From positions 33,396 to 97,395 of the forward strand of contig CANMSA010000018.1 of the NCBI GenBank assembly GCA_947500385.1: a DNA stretch of 64,000 nt, written 5' to 3'. Source of the DNA: an uncultured Flavobacteriaceae bacterium (GTDB taxonomy: Bacteria; Bacteroidota; Bacteroidia; Flavobacteriales; Flavobacteriaceae). This document shows positions 35,812 to 44,680 of the stretch, piece after piece. The position numbers were made by a program, and so were the translations under genes. The notes below the pieces were generated by a model, which ran no database searches, had not been told where the DNA came from, and saw nothing but the letters and a program-made list of their open reading frames with translations. Numbering within the stretch: position 1 is the first letter of the stretch; every line of letters starts with the position of its first letter.

Positions 35812-36960
35812 TTAGTCTTTGTTTTCTTCTTTGGTCTCTTTTGATGGCCGATTATCTATCATCTTTTTGAGTGCTGCGATCTCTTTCTGCTGTTGCAGGG
35901 TATAAAGGGTCAATTCTTCGATTTTTTCCAACAACAGCCTGTTCATTTCTCCCAGTTCGATCCCGTTGGCCTCCACTTCAGCGGCGGAGGGTATATTGAT
36001 CAGATGCCCCTTTTCGGTAATGTGATGCTCTACCTCTTGTAGCGTTGGTAGTGAGTAGTCTTTTTCAAAGACATAGTCGGCCCAACCGGTTTCTACTTTG
36101 ATTTCTTTAGAACGTATTTTCCCATTTACGGCCAGTTTCCAATCAGATCCGGGATCCTCGGTGCCGATGCCGACGTTTCCCGAATTGTAGTGGATACCGT
36201 TGGTGTTGGTGGCCCAAATGCCACCACCTTGAGGGGAGGTATTACCACTGACCAAGTTTGGAATTGAAGGCTCTAATCCGTTCACCTCTTCAAATCTCGG
36301 ATCAAAAAAAAGCATGTTCTCATTGGCACTACCGCGGTTGTTCAATTGACAAACTACATGAAAATTAGGGTTTGTTGTATTAAATGTATAAGGGGCCGTA
36401 CCAAGATCGCTTACCTTATCCCCTTGTAGATCATAAAAGCCTTGTTCGGAGTATGCTTTGGTTGAGCCAACGCCCTTGACAAAGCCCACCATCAATACCC
36501 AATTTCCATTACCGGGAACATTACCGCCCGAACGAAAGTAGTAGTCCCTACGTACATCCGTGCCCGCATCGTTTGTGAAGTCGGTATTATCGCTTGTAGA
36601 CCCCCTAAGATAACTGATCAGTCGGGCGTTGCTATCGTTCAACACCTTTACCCATACACTAAAACGATAGTCTTTTTGATTACTGATCTCCGTAGACAAT
36701 TGCCTGCTGGCCATTCCACGCCAAAGGTCAATCGATGCTGGAATAACCCTCCAGAGTGCTGCATCAACACCAAAAGGATTGGTTCCTGTTTCAATAATGT
36801 TCTCCCCTGCGTTCCCAATTTCATCGTAGTACGGTAAAGTCTCCGTTGCCCCCGCTTCCCAGTTATTGGAGGGAATAATATTCTGTGCATTAGCACCATA
36901 AGCCATAAGAACTCCAGCTAATGCTAACAATACCCTTAAATTCATCCTAGTATTTTTCAT
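35812..36960 (-). CDS. Tail-fibre-like secreted protein, paralogue 4
   Basis: A 382-residue exported protein (signal ending YGANAQ). Residues about 26-220 form a beta-sandwich-like domain (YRFSVWVKVLNDSN, GNWVLMVGFVKGVGS) resembling carbohydrate-binding or galactose-binding folds. Then follows the shared tail: HYNSGNVGIGTEDPGSDW, AVNGKIRSKEIKVETGWADYVF, SLPTLQEVEHHI, LINIPSAAEVEANGIELGEMN, and a final coiled coil (LLEKIEELTLYTLQQQKEIAALKK). The tail is common in flavobacterial secreted proteins and should drive trimerisation or attachment. It is the fourth of four tandem paralogues, three bases after the previous gene. Confidence 0.85.
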   Translation of the reverse strand: MKNTRMNLRVLLALAGVLMAYGANAQNIIPSNNWEAGATETLPYYDEIGNAGENIIETGTNPFGVDAALWRVIPASIDLWRGMASRQLSTEISNQKDYRFSVWVKVLNDSNARLISYLRGSTSDNTDFTNDAGTDVRRDYYFRSGGNVPGNGNWVLMVGFVKGVGSTKAYSEQGFYDLQGDKVSDLGTAPYTFNTTNPNFHVVCQLNNRGSANENMLFFDPRFEEVNGLEPSIPNLVSGNTSPQGGGIWATNTNGIHYNSGNVGIGTEDPGSDWKLAVNGKIRSKEIKVETGWADYVFEKDYSLPTLQEVEHHITEKGHLINIPSAAEVEANGIELGEMNRLLLEKIEELTLYTLQQQKEIAALKKMIDNRPSKETKEENKD

Positions 36961-36963
36961 GGT

Positions 36964-38148
36964 TCACCTTTGCTTAGTGTTTACATTTCGTTTTTTCAAA
37001 TTATCCAGTTCTGATTGGAGCTTTTCAAGCTTGCTATCTCGTATTTCAACCTTTTCATTAAGCTCCAAAACATACAGGGTCAATTCTTCGATTTTTTCCA
37101 ACAGCAACTTGTTCATCTCCCCCAGTTCGATCCCGTTGGTTTCTACCTCTTCCGCCGAAGGAATATTGATCAGATGCCCTTTTTCAGCAATGTGTTTTTC
37201 TACTTCTTGTAATGTGGGCAACGGGTAGTCTTTTTCAAAGACATAGTCGGCCCAACCGGTTTCTACTTTGATTTCTTTGGAACGTATTTTCCCGTTTACG
37301 GCCAGTTTCCAATCGGTTCCAGGGTCTTCGGTACCGATGCCGACATTGCCCGCGTTGTAGTGAACGCCGTTGGTGTTGGTGGCCCATAGACTAGCGCCAC
37401 CCTCAACAAGGCTGGGGTCTATTAGTTTTTCTTTCGAAGGCATGCTCGTATTTACTTCATCTAACCTAGGGTCGAAGAATACCAGACTTTGATTCGTACC
37501 TGGATTGAATCGCAAATGTGTAAAAAGTTCGATACTCGGAGTGCCCGTATTTAGCATGGGGGTCCCACCGACCACATCGCCCACTTTATTAGCATTCATA
37601 TCGTACATACCGGCGTCGGAAAAGGTTTTGGTGGATCCATTCCCATTAATATAGGCTACTACTAAAAACCATTGGTTGTTTATAGGCGTGGCGGAGGATG
37701 GTACATTCCCACCACTTCTCCACTGTACTTGCACATTTGTTGAGCCATTGAGAGTGCCTTTTACACCCGTGCTAAAGATTCCGTTTTGAGTAGTCGCATT
37801 GGCACCAAGCATTTTCACCCAAACGGTATACCTGTAGTCTTTAGTAGTATCTATTGTTGGATTCGATACCGGTGTAGTTTTAAAACCATAATACCGGGTA
37901 TAATTTTGCTCGTTTGGGTCTGAATTCACATGCCAAATTGTTGCGTTTCCACCGAAAGGATCAGTGCCGGAGACAAAAATGCTTCCTCTATCATTAATGT
38001 TATTGGCGGCAGGCCCGCTATTGATGTATGCCGACAGGTTATCGGTCGCTGTGCCCACTTGCCATTCAGCAGAGGGAATTAAATTTTGGGCAGAAACCAT
38101 ACCCGCTGTCAAAAATGCTACAATTATCAATGAATTTCTTAACATCAT
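36964..38148 (-). CDS. Tail-fibre-like secreted protein, paralogue 3
   Basis: A 394-residue exported paralogue with a signal ending GMVSAQ. The N-terminal domain (about 22-245) has the same fold signs (YRYTVWVKMLGANA, NQWFLVVAYINGNGSTKTF) as paralogue 4 but low identity. From GNVGIGTEDPGTDWKLA on it is nearly identical to its neighbours, then diverges after LTLY into its own coiled coil (VLELNEKVEIRDSKLEKLQSE). DNA over the tail is also highly conserved between copies, pointing to recent duplication or gene conversion. Two adjacent ATGs (38148, 38145) are both possible starts. Confidence 0.85.
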   Translation of the reverse strand: MMLRNSLIIVAFLTAGMVSAQNLIPSAEWQVGTATDNLSAYINSGPAANNINDRGSIFVSGTDPFGGNATIWHVNSDPNEQNYTRYYGFKTTPVSNPTIDTTKDYRYTVWVKMLGANATTQNGIFSTGVKGTLNGSTNVQVQWRSGGNVPSSATPINNQWFLVVAYINGNGSTKTFSDAGMYDMNANKVGDVVGGTPMLNTGTPSIELFTHLRFNPGTNQSLVFFDPRLDEVNTSMPSKEKLIDPSLVEGGASLWATNTNGVHYNAGNVGIGTEDPGTDWKLAVNGKIRSKEIKVETGWADYVFEKDYPLPTLQEVEKHIAEKGHLINIPSAEEVETNGIELGEMNKLLLEKIEELTLYVLELNEKVEIRDSKLEKLQSELDNLKKRNVNTKQR

Positions 38149-38169
38149 AAGCTTAGTATTTGGTTTACA

Positions 38170-39339
38170 TTAGTTTATATTTTTAAGGGTTCGCCTCTCT
38201 AGTACTTTTATTTTATTCTTTAAAATGCCTAATTCTGTTGATTGTTTTTGGTTAATTTCATGTTGCTCCAAAAGATACAATGTCAACTCCTCAATTTTCT
38301 CCAACAACAATTTATTCATCTCCCCCAACTCAATGCCATTCGCCTCTACTTCTACTGCTGAGGGGATATTTATCAAATGTCCTTTTTCAGCAATGTGTTT
38401 TTCTACTTCTTGTAATGTGGGCAACGGATAGTTTTTTTCAAAGACATAATCGGCCCAACCGGTTTCTACCTTGATTTCTTTGGAGCGTATTTTGCCGTTT
38501 ACGGCCAGTTTCCAATCGGTTCCAGGGTCTTCGGTACCGATGCCGACATTCCCATCATTGTAGTGGACGCCGTTGGCGTTGGTGGCCCAAGGGCTGTTAT
38601 GGTTTCCGGGGGCGCCGGGACCTAAACTGCCAGTCGCAACATTCAACAACTCTGTGACAGAAGGTTCCTGACCATTTACTTCAAAAAGAGTAGGGGCATA
38701 ATGAAATTGATTATCCCCGATTGCACCACTGTATAAATTGACTCTATGTCTAATGCGCACCGCCTGGGTGGTGAATTTAAAATCCTCTAATTCGGTTACT
38801 TCAGTACCCTGAACATCGTAGATACGCCCCATATTTTGTGTTCCGGTATACCCACTACCATGCACAAAACCTACGAGCAAATACCAGGTATCCAAGGTAG
38901 GAAGGTCGGCTTGAAAAAAAACCGGATTGTTTCGCACAGTGCCGTTCAATCGAAGACTTTGTTGGGTACTCCCGCTATTGAACGCATTGAATGAGAAAAC
39001 AGTTGATCCAGTATTTGAATTCGTTTTTTTCACCCATACGGTAAGGCGATAGGTTTTCGTATGATCTATGTTTATATTGGGTGTATACCACCCCCCATGT
39101 CGACCGCCTAATGTCTCGGGCGTTCCGCGCCATACAATGGAAGAATTCCCAAAAGGATCGCTACCTGGTTCCCGAACATTTTCAGATTCTGCGCCCTCTC
39201 TTTTAAAGCCATTGTCAAAAGTGTTGCCGACACCCTCGATCCAAGAGGAAAGATCTAGCATGTTTTGTTGGCCGAAGAGCACGCCTGAAACCAGGAAAAA
39301 AAAGAAATACGCTGATAATTTTAAAAGTTTTCCAAGCAT
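38170..39339 (-). CDS. Tail-fibre-like secreted protein, paralogue 2
   Basis: A 389-residue exported paralogue with a signal ending SGVLFGQ. The N-terminal domain (about 25-250; YRLTVWVKKTNSNTGS, TWYLLVGFVHGSGYTG) is homologous but diverged, and it shares LFEVNGQEPSV with paralogue 4. The shared tail starts at GNVGIGTEDPGTDW, followed by the short coiled coil after LTLY (LLEQHEINQKQSTELGILKNK). Gap to the next gene is 21 bases. The N-domain/tail junction sits at the same place in all copies, so N-domains look exchangeable. Confidence 0.85.
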   Translation of the reverse strand: MLGKLLKLSAYFFFFLVSGVLFGQQNMLDLSSWIEGVGNTFDNGFKREGAESENVREPGSDPFGNSSIVWRGTPETLGGRHGGWYTPNINIDHTKTYRLTVWVKKTNSNTGSTVFSFNAFNSGSTQQSLRLNGTVRNNPVFFQADLPTLDTWYLLVGFVHGSGYTGTQNMGRIYDVQGTEVTELEDFKFTTQAVRIRHRVNLYSGAIGDNQFHYAPTLFEVNGQEPSVTELLNVATGSLGPGAPGNHNSPWATNANGVHYNDGNVGIGTEDPGTDWKLAVNGKIRSKEIKVETGWADYVFEKNYPLPTLQEVEKHIAEKGHLINIPSAVEVEANGIELGEMNKLLLEKIEELTLYLLEQHEINQKQSTELGILKNKIKVLERRTLKNIN

Positions 39340-39359
39340 AGTTTTTTTCAGAAATAATT

Positions 39360-40370
39360 CTAATTTTTTAGTCTTTTTTCCAAGTCTTGAATTCTGTCAT
39401 TGGTCTTTCTTTGCTGCCTAATTAAGTCCTCATTTACCTTTTGCAGCTCGGTAGCTTTCTTATCGGCCGCAATTATATAAAGTGTCAGTTCTTCAATCTT
39501 TTCAAGCAACAGCTTGTTCATCTCCCCCAGTTCAATGCCATTCGCTTCCACCTCATCGGCAGAAGGAATATTGATCAAATGTCCCTTTTCTGCAATGTGT
39601 TTTTCGACTTCTTGTAATGTGGGCAGCGGGTAGTCTTCTTCGAACACATAATCGGCCCAACCGGTTTCTACCTTGATTTCTTCCGCCCTTATCTTCCCAC
39701 CTACGGCTAGTTGCCAATCCCCAATGCTTTGAGTCCCTATGCCTACATTTCCGGTTTCATAATAAATATCGTTCCCAGCAGCAGTTTCAGACCACATACT
39801 TGCCCCTCCTGTACCACCATTCATATCCCGAACTATTAAATTATCAAACAAAGAGGCTCCTGCATTTGTACTTCCCACATTTGGGAAAAACCAAATTAAG
39901 AACAAGGCAGAACCATCGTTGGGCACGGTAAATGATTGAGTATAGGTTTCCCAACCATTCCCTTGACCAAAGGTTTTGTCAACAAGCCTGGTCCCCGCTT
40001 CCGTCTCGACCATTACCCTTGCATTTCCACTAAGGCCATTTGCGTCAATACTAAACTCAACCGTATCACCTTCTAGGATTTCATTATTATTCATTTGAAG
40101 TTGTACCGGAATGGTCCACCGATTGTATGTATTTCCAGAGCCGGCTGTTTGCTCTAATTTAAGTGCGCAGGGCGAGCCATTGGTCTCAGCGGCTCCCGAA
40201 ACTCCCGTAACAATAGAGGTGCCCGACCAATTATTCGCATTACCCGCGCTGAGGTTAACAGACCCATCTTCATTCCCAAGGTCATTAGGACAGTTTTGGG
40301 GAAGTAAAAGTTGTGGTTCCAGAAACACCACCAATAAAAAGACTAACAGTTTAAAATTCAATGTCTGCAT
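39360..40370 (-). CDS. Tail-fibre-like secreted protein, paralogue 1 (first in operon)
   Basis: A 336-residue exported protein (signal ending LLLPQ) that opens the seven-gene operon. Its N-terminal domain (about 26-185; GNEDGSVNLSAGNANNWSG, DTVEFSIDANGLSG, WETYTQSFTVPNDGS) belongs to a different carbohydrate-binding-module-like type (CBM4/9-like jelly roll) from the other three. The C-terminal tail is the same (GNVGIGTQSIGDW, AEEIKVETGWADYVF, LINIPSADEVEANGIELGEMN) and is followed by a longer charged coiled coil. A swapped N-domain on a fixed tail is direct evidence of modular exchange. The operon promoter should lie in the AT-rich gap upstream. Confidence 0.85.
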   Translation of the reverse strand: MQTLNFKLLVFLLVVFLEPQLLLPQNCPNDLGNEDGSVNLSAGNANNWSGTSIVTGVSGAAETNGSPCALKLEQTAGSGNTYNRWTIPVQLQMNNNEILEGDTVEFSIDANGLSGNARVMVETEAGTRLVDKTFGQGNGWETYTQSFTVPNDGSALFLIWFFPNVGSTNAGASLFDNLIVRDMNGGTGGASMWSETAAGNDIYYETGNVGIGTQSIGDWQLAVGGKIRAEEIKVETGWADYVFEEDYPLPTLQEVEKHIAEKGHLINIPSADEVEANGIELGEMNKLLLEKIEELTLYIIAADKKATELQKVNEDLIRQQRKTNDRIQDLEKRLKN

Positions 40371-40753
40371 TTAAATGGATATTTTTAAAATTTTGAATAA
40401 GTATGGATGTATGATTCGCTAATTCGATTTTAAGTAAATCATAAATAGTATCAGTTATAAAAAATTACTTTTACGACACTTTATATATTTATATGATTAC
40501 AAATAAACATTAAAAAATACTATTAAAAGACATAAATTACGTACTTCTGAATCAGAAAAAACCATAAGTTTTTAATACTCATGAACAATTCAAACTTTAC
40601 ATTCTGCAAATTAATATCGTTCCCTGCAAAAAACTTGCAGGGAAGTGATTTTATGAAACAACCTTATATTAATATTCTCGCACAGTAAACTAAAGAGGGT
40701 GGAGATGGGGAAATAAAAGGAACCTATTCCCTTTGTAAAAAAAACTTTCAACT
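40371..40753. other. AT-rich gap between the RHS operon and the polysaccharide locus
   Basis: A 383-base stretch without a gene. It should hold the promoter of the seven-gene operon. A perfect 10-base inverted repeat at 40620-40644 (TTCCCTGCAA / TTGCAGGGAA, 5-base loop) probably terminates the minus-strand gene ending at 40754. Confidence 0.55.
40620..40644 (-). terminator. Hairpin downstream of the dimethylformamidase-like gene
   Basis: A 10-base perfect stem with a 5-base loop about 110 bases after the minus-strand stop. A T-rich loop but no long T-run after the stem; called by structure and position. Confidence 0.45.
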
Positions 40754-42466
40754 TTACACAATTAGTCGCTTAAGAAGATTTTTAGTGATAATTTCTACCT
40801 GATTATTTTTTCTAGAAGTTCTAAGTGTCGGGACATTATAATCATCCAATCCCCAGGACCATTGCATAGAGCCGGTAGCAAATACATGCGCTCCGTTTTC
40901 ATGTACATACATAGTCATATTCGACTCCGCTTTTTTAGTAATACCCATGTTTACTTTATGCATTTCTTTCCCAAGTGAGACAAGGAGAAGAACTAATAAG
41001 ATGAGGAGAACGCCCATAAATAGATACATATTTAAAACTGCAACCATATACAATAGAGTCACACTAGTTAAAAAACATGTAAACAACAAAATCAAGGGTC
41101 CGCTATTTTTATTGAAACCAAGTATGGAGTTCAAACGCCTTGTCTTTCGTTCATAAAATTTAAATTTTCGCCAAAGTGCATACCCTAGATTGTCTGCCAG
41201 AAGGTTTTTTGCCTTCGACGCAGCTAAAATGCTAATGTTTTTTGGAGAACTTTGGGTTACTCCATCTACCTCATATCCCAAAAGGCCGTGTAAGATATCC
41301 CCGTTGTTAAGTTTGGTGTTGGCAAACACCCAATGTTGTTCCTTGCAGATAACGATATCTCCGTTCACGGGATCTATGGCATGTTCCACACCGATCAGCG
41401 CCGATTCTGGTTTTTTTACAGGAAATTCTCGAAAATGCACGGTACAGTTTTCATCTTTTACGGGGTCTAGTTCATACTCCTTGTAGCATACCATGGTACT
41501 ATCTTGTATACCTGTTTTAATGCTAGGCTCTAAGCGAATTTGCCAAAACATAGTATTGGATGAAAAAAAAGCCAAGTGCCTTCCTGCAGCTCTTCGTTCT
41601 TCAACATGCTTCCGCATGGCACTACTCCAATATTCATCATGCCCATGGGACATAAATAGTGGTACTTTTTGTAGTAATGAATTGTTTGTATGTACATCTA
41701 TGTTAGTACAATAGCCAACATCATACCCATTTTTCTCTAACCACCGCACCATATTGTAATCCCACCCTGCACTGCTTATCGGATATTTTTGCACGGTGAC
41801 AGGCTGCACGTTGCAAAGAAATTCCCCAGCGCCCATACCATAAGAAGCTAGTCTGTTTCCACTAGCTACATAAGGTCTTAAAAAAGATACTTTAGAAGCT
41901 TTTTTACCTGCTTTAGAACCCCATGATGTAATAGATCCACTTCCCCATTCGTATAATGATTTTCCTCCCCAACAATTATAGGCTTGGTAGGTCGTTACAG
42001 GGAGTTGAAACAAAATATCGGGCACATAATCATCATTCCTTACCACAAAGATAATATAGCTCTGCTTACCACTTTGTAGCGTTTCTAACTTGGCCAAGTA
42101 CACTCCGCCGGCCCAGTCGGATGTCGTCTTCAATTGATATGACACCGACCAATCACACTCTACTAAACCAGTAATCGGATCTGGTAAAGGAATTTCTTGC
42201 GGAACACCCTCAAGGTTTTCAACATATTTCATCAATCGTCCACCTTTACCTCCATACCAGCCCATTCGGTAAACACCGATCGAAAATTTTGAAGCAGAAG
42301 TATTTACGAAAAAATCGATCGTCTCCCCACCGCCGATGCTCGTTTTTGACGCATAGCCCTCTATCTCGCGATTCGTTGCAGGGTCATTTAACTGCCAACT
42401 AAGCGTACCTGGTGAGGCATTCTCATTTGCCAATCTATTTGGCTCATGAAATCTATTGGCGCTCAC
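40754..42466 (-). CDS. N,N-dimethylformamidase large-subunit-like protein with membrane segments
   Basis: A 570-residue protein. Residues about 20-430 match the N,N-dimethylformamidase beta-subunit-like fold: YRMGWYGGKGGR, LPVTTYQAYNCWGG, PLFMSHGHDEYWS near 273, FFSSNTMFWQIR. Homologues are often found beside polysaccharide genes, where the real substrate is unknown. Unusually, two hydrophobic helices (about 457-495) interrupt the C-terminal part before a final block, HENGAHVFATGSMQWSWGLDD, that belongs to the same family. No signal peptide is seen. It lies at the end of the exopolysaccharide locus, so action on polysaccharide amides or related bonds is conceivable. Confidence 0.75.
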   Translation of the reverse strand: MSANRFHEPNRLANENASPGTLSWQLNDPATNREIEGYASKTSIGGGETIDFFVNTSASKFSIGVYRMGWYGGKGGRLMKYVENLEGVPQEIPLPDPITGLVECDWSVSYQLKTTSDWAGGVYLAKLETLQSGKQSYIIFVVRNDDYVPDILFQLPVTTYQAYNCWGGKSLYEWGSGSITSWGSKAGKKASKVSFLRPYVASGNRLASYGMGAGEFLCNVQPVTVQKYPISSAGWDYNMVRWLEKNGYDVGYCTNIDVHTNNSLLQKVPLFMSHGHDEYWSSAMRKHVEERRAAGRHLAFFSSNTMFWQIRLEPSIKTGIQDSTMVCYKEYELDPVKDENCTVHFREFPVKKPESALIGVEHAIDPVNGDIVICKEQHWVFANTKLNNGDILHGLLGYEVDGVTQSSPKNISILAASKAKNLLADNLGYALWRKFKFYERKTRRLNSILGFNKNSGPLILLFTCFLTSVTLLYMVAVLNMYLFMGVLLILLVLLLVSLGKEMHKVNMGITKKAESNMTMYVHENGAHVFATGSMQWSWGLDDYNVPTLRTSRKNNQVEIITKNLLKRLIV

Positions 42467-42750
42467 TCTGAATATGTTTTTGCATGAAGAAAATGTGTTC
42501 AGTTAAAACTAACCAAAAAAACACTAAACGGTACCTTTCCAAATAATTACTTTCAAACAAAAAAGTGTACGTATTCACATTTCTAATTTTCAAATTTCTC
42601 TTTTAATATTCTTGGTTAAAGTTAATTCACTTTACTAGTACTACGCTTTATCCAATAAGATTGGTGATTTTTTTTGAATTATGTATATTAACCTCAAAAG
42701 TTCGGAAAATTTAAGTATAATTTTCTACTGCGAATGTAAAGGAACACGTT

Positions 42751-43629
42751 ATGAATCGAAAAAAAATATCACTTGTACTTGTAAACTGCCTTCTTTTTGT
42801 GATTACCGCCTGTAACAAATCTGACGACCCTGAGGCTCAAGAAAAAATAGAAATCAATGACAATTCGGTGGAAAGTGCTGATGTAAACGCCCCTGACTAT
42901 TGGGATACTGTCGAACTGGTGTGGAGTGACGAGTTTGAGGGCAGCAGTTTGGACAAAAATAAATGGCTTTTCGAAACGTTTGAACAAGGTCCAGGAAGTA
43001 AGGAGCTACAAACTTATGTAGTTGATGACAATGTGGAAGTTGGGGGAGGCACTTTAAAGGTTTTAGCAAAAAAAATAGGAGAAGGGGGGAACAAGGGAGA
43101 TTATACCACCGTTCGGTTAAACGGTAAGTTTGCTTTTAAATATGGCAGGTTAGAGGTCCGAGCCAAAATGCCGGCCCCTAAAGGGAATGGGTTATGGTCC
43201 AAATTATGGATGTTGGGCACGAATATCACGACCGTAGGCTACCCGAGGTGTGGGGAAATAGACTTGGTAGAATATGTAAGTCATTTACCCAACCGCTTTT
43301 ACAATACCGTTCATACGGCTCAAAATAGCGGCAATACCGCGACCTCAGGTCCATTGGACCTTGAATCTACGGAAGAAGAATTTCACAACTATGGTGTTCT
43401 TTGGACACATGAATATTTAAAGTTTTACGTGGATGACATCAACAATATAACCTATACCTTTGAAAGGCCTGATAACGCGACGGACGACAATTGGCCCTTT
43501 TCAAAGTCCTTTTATTTTTTGATGAACATCGTCGTCGGTGGGGAGTTCGGTGGTGCAGAAGGCGTAAACGACGCTGCTTTCCCAAATATGATGGAAGTTG
43601 ATTATGTTCGGGTATATCATGCAAAATAG
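42751..43629 (+). CDS. GH16-family glycanase lipoprotein
   Basis: A 292-residue predicted lipoprotein (lipobox VITAC, Cys21) with a single glycoside hydrolase family 16 domain (about 50-292). The catalytic motif is GEIDLVE: Glu169 nucleophile, Asp171 and Glu174 acid/base. WSDEFEGSSLDKNKW at the domain start and YVRVYHAK at the end are typical of laminarinase/lichenase-like members. It should cleave beta-1,3 or mixed beta-glucans or a galactan at the cell surface. It is divergent to the dimethylformamidase-like gene and next to the exopolysaccharide locus, so it may trim the polymer made there. Confidence 0.9.
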   Translation: MNRKKISLVLVNCLLFVITACNKSDDPEAQEKIEINDNSVESADVNAPDYWDTVELVWSDEFEGSSLDKNKWLFETFEQGPGSKELQTYVVDDNVEVGGGTLKVLAKKIGEGGNKGDYTTVRLNGKFAFKYGRLEVRAKMPAPKGNGLWSKLWMLGTNITTVGYPRCGEIDLVEYVSHLPNRFYNTVHTAQNSGNTATSGPLDLESTEEEFHNYGVLWTHEYLKFYVDDINNITYTFERPDNATDDNWPFSKSFYFLMNIVVGGEFGGAEGVNDAAFPNMMEVDYVRVYHAK

Positions 43630-43685
43630 GGAGTTTTGAGAAGTGCCATTGGACTCGATTTCATCCAAAAATGGTAGTGATCCTA

Positions 43686-44426
43686 CTATTGTTTTTTAAT
43701 CGTATCAAATTTCGCTCTAATGAGGTAGCTTATGAAAATTATTCCATAAAAAATATAGCGTTTCCACATACGTCCGGGTTCTTTTAAAAGCCTACCGAAC
43801 CATTCTAGACCCAGTGCAATCCAAATTTTATGAGGTCTTTTTGTAGTACCTGCATAAAAATCAAACACTGCACCGATCGAACAGATCATGCCTGCGTTTA
43901 ATCCCCCCCTATTTATGTAACTCCATTTTTCTTGTTTTGGCGCAGTCATACCCACGAACAACACATCGGGTTTAAAACTATTTACCGCCTCAATAATCTC
44001 GGAGTTTTCTCTTTCTGAAAATGTTGCTTTAAACGGTGGAGAGTATACTTCAAGTTTAATATTGGGATATTCCAAAGCGACTCGCTCCCTAATTTTACTT
44101 AACGTATGATTTGAAGAACCCATGTAAAAACAGGAACCTTTTTCCCTATTCAATTTTTTTAATAAAAAAACATGTAGATCTGCACCTGCTATTTTACGTA
44201 TTTTAATTCGGTGTATCCATTTTGAGGCAAACACGATTCCAATACCATCCGGAAGTAATACAGTACCCTTTGTAAGTGCCTCCTTGAATTCAGTGTCTTT
44301 TTCGGCTATGCAATATGAATATTGGTTGATCGTATTTACCACTAGTTGGGAACCTTTGGGCAATTGTTCCAAACTACCACAAAAAATAGGATAGTTTAAA
44401 CATATTATGTGGTTTTCCTTGTGCAT
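43686..44426 (-). CDS. WecG/TagA/CpsF-family glycosyltransferase
   Basis: About 246 residues matching the WecG/TagA family (GT26). These add ManNAc-type sugars to a lipid-linked acceptor. Visible blocks: LPDGIGIVFASKW, GADLHVFLLKKL, YSPPFK, DVLFVGMTAPKQEKW, CSIGAVFDFYAG and EPGRMWKRY. The ATG at 44426 (MHKENHI) is preferred over 44447. The hydrophobic C-terminus (IFYGIIFISYLI) may associate with the membrane. Convergent with the GH16 gene. Confidence 0.85.
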   Translation of the reverse strand: MHKENHIICLNYPIFCGSLEQLPKGSQLVVNTINQYSYCIAEKDTEFKEALTKGTVLLPDGIGIVFASKWIHRIKIRKIAGADLHVFLLKKLNREKGSCFYMGSSNHTLSKIRERVALEYPNIKLEVYSPPFKATFSERENSEIIEAVNSFKPDVLFVGMTAPKQEKWSYINRGGLNAGMICSIGAVFDFYAGTTKRPHKIWIALGLEWFGRLLKEPGRMWKRYIFYGIIFISYLIRAKFDTIKKQ

Positions 44427-44680
44427 TTTATCCTTACCTTTTCTCAATGTATTATCTTCTCTAAAATTTTATGTATGTTCAAAGATAGTCAACCGAAAAA
44501 ATAGATGAAAGTGGCCTTAAAAAGCTTCGTAAAACATCTAATTCGTTTTTATGAACGTACATACTGACCGTAGCCATGTTATTAAAATCAATACCGCCAA
44601 ACACAATTCAGCTTCCATTAATCAACTATATTTACCCAAGACATAACCGATGAAACAAACAATATTTTAAACAAACCAAT

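Noticed and set aside
35812..40370. Prophage tail-fibre genes
   Set aside because: All four have signal peptides and no phage structural, lysis or packaging genes are nearby; the tail is common in flavobacterial secreted proteins.
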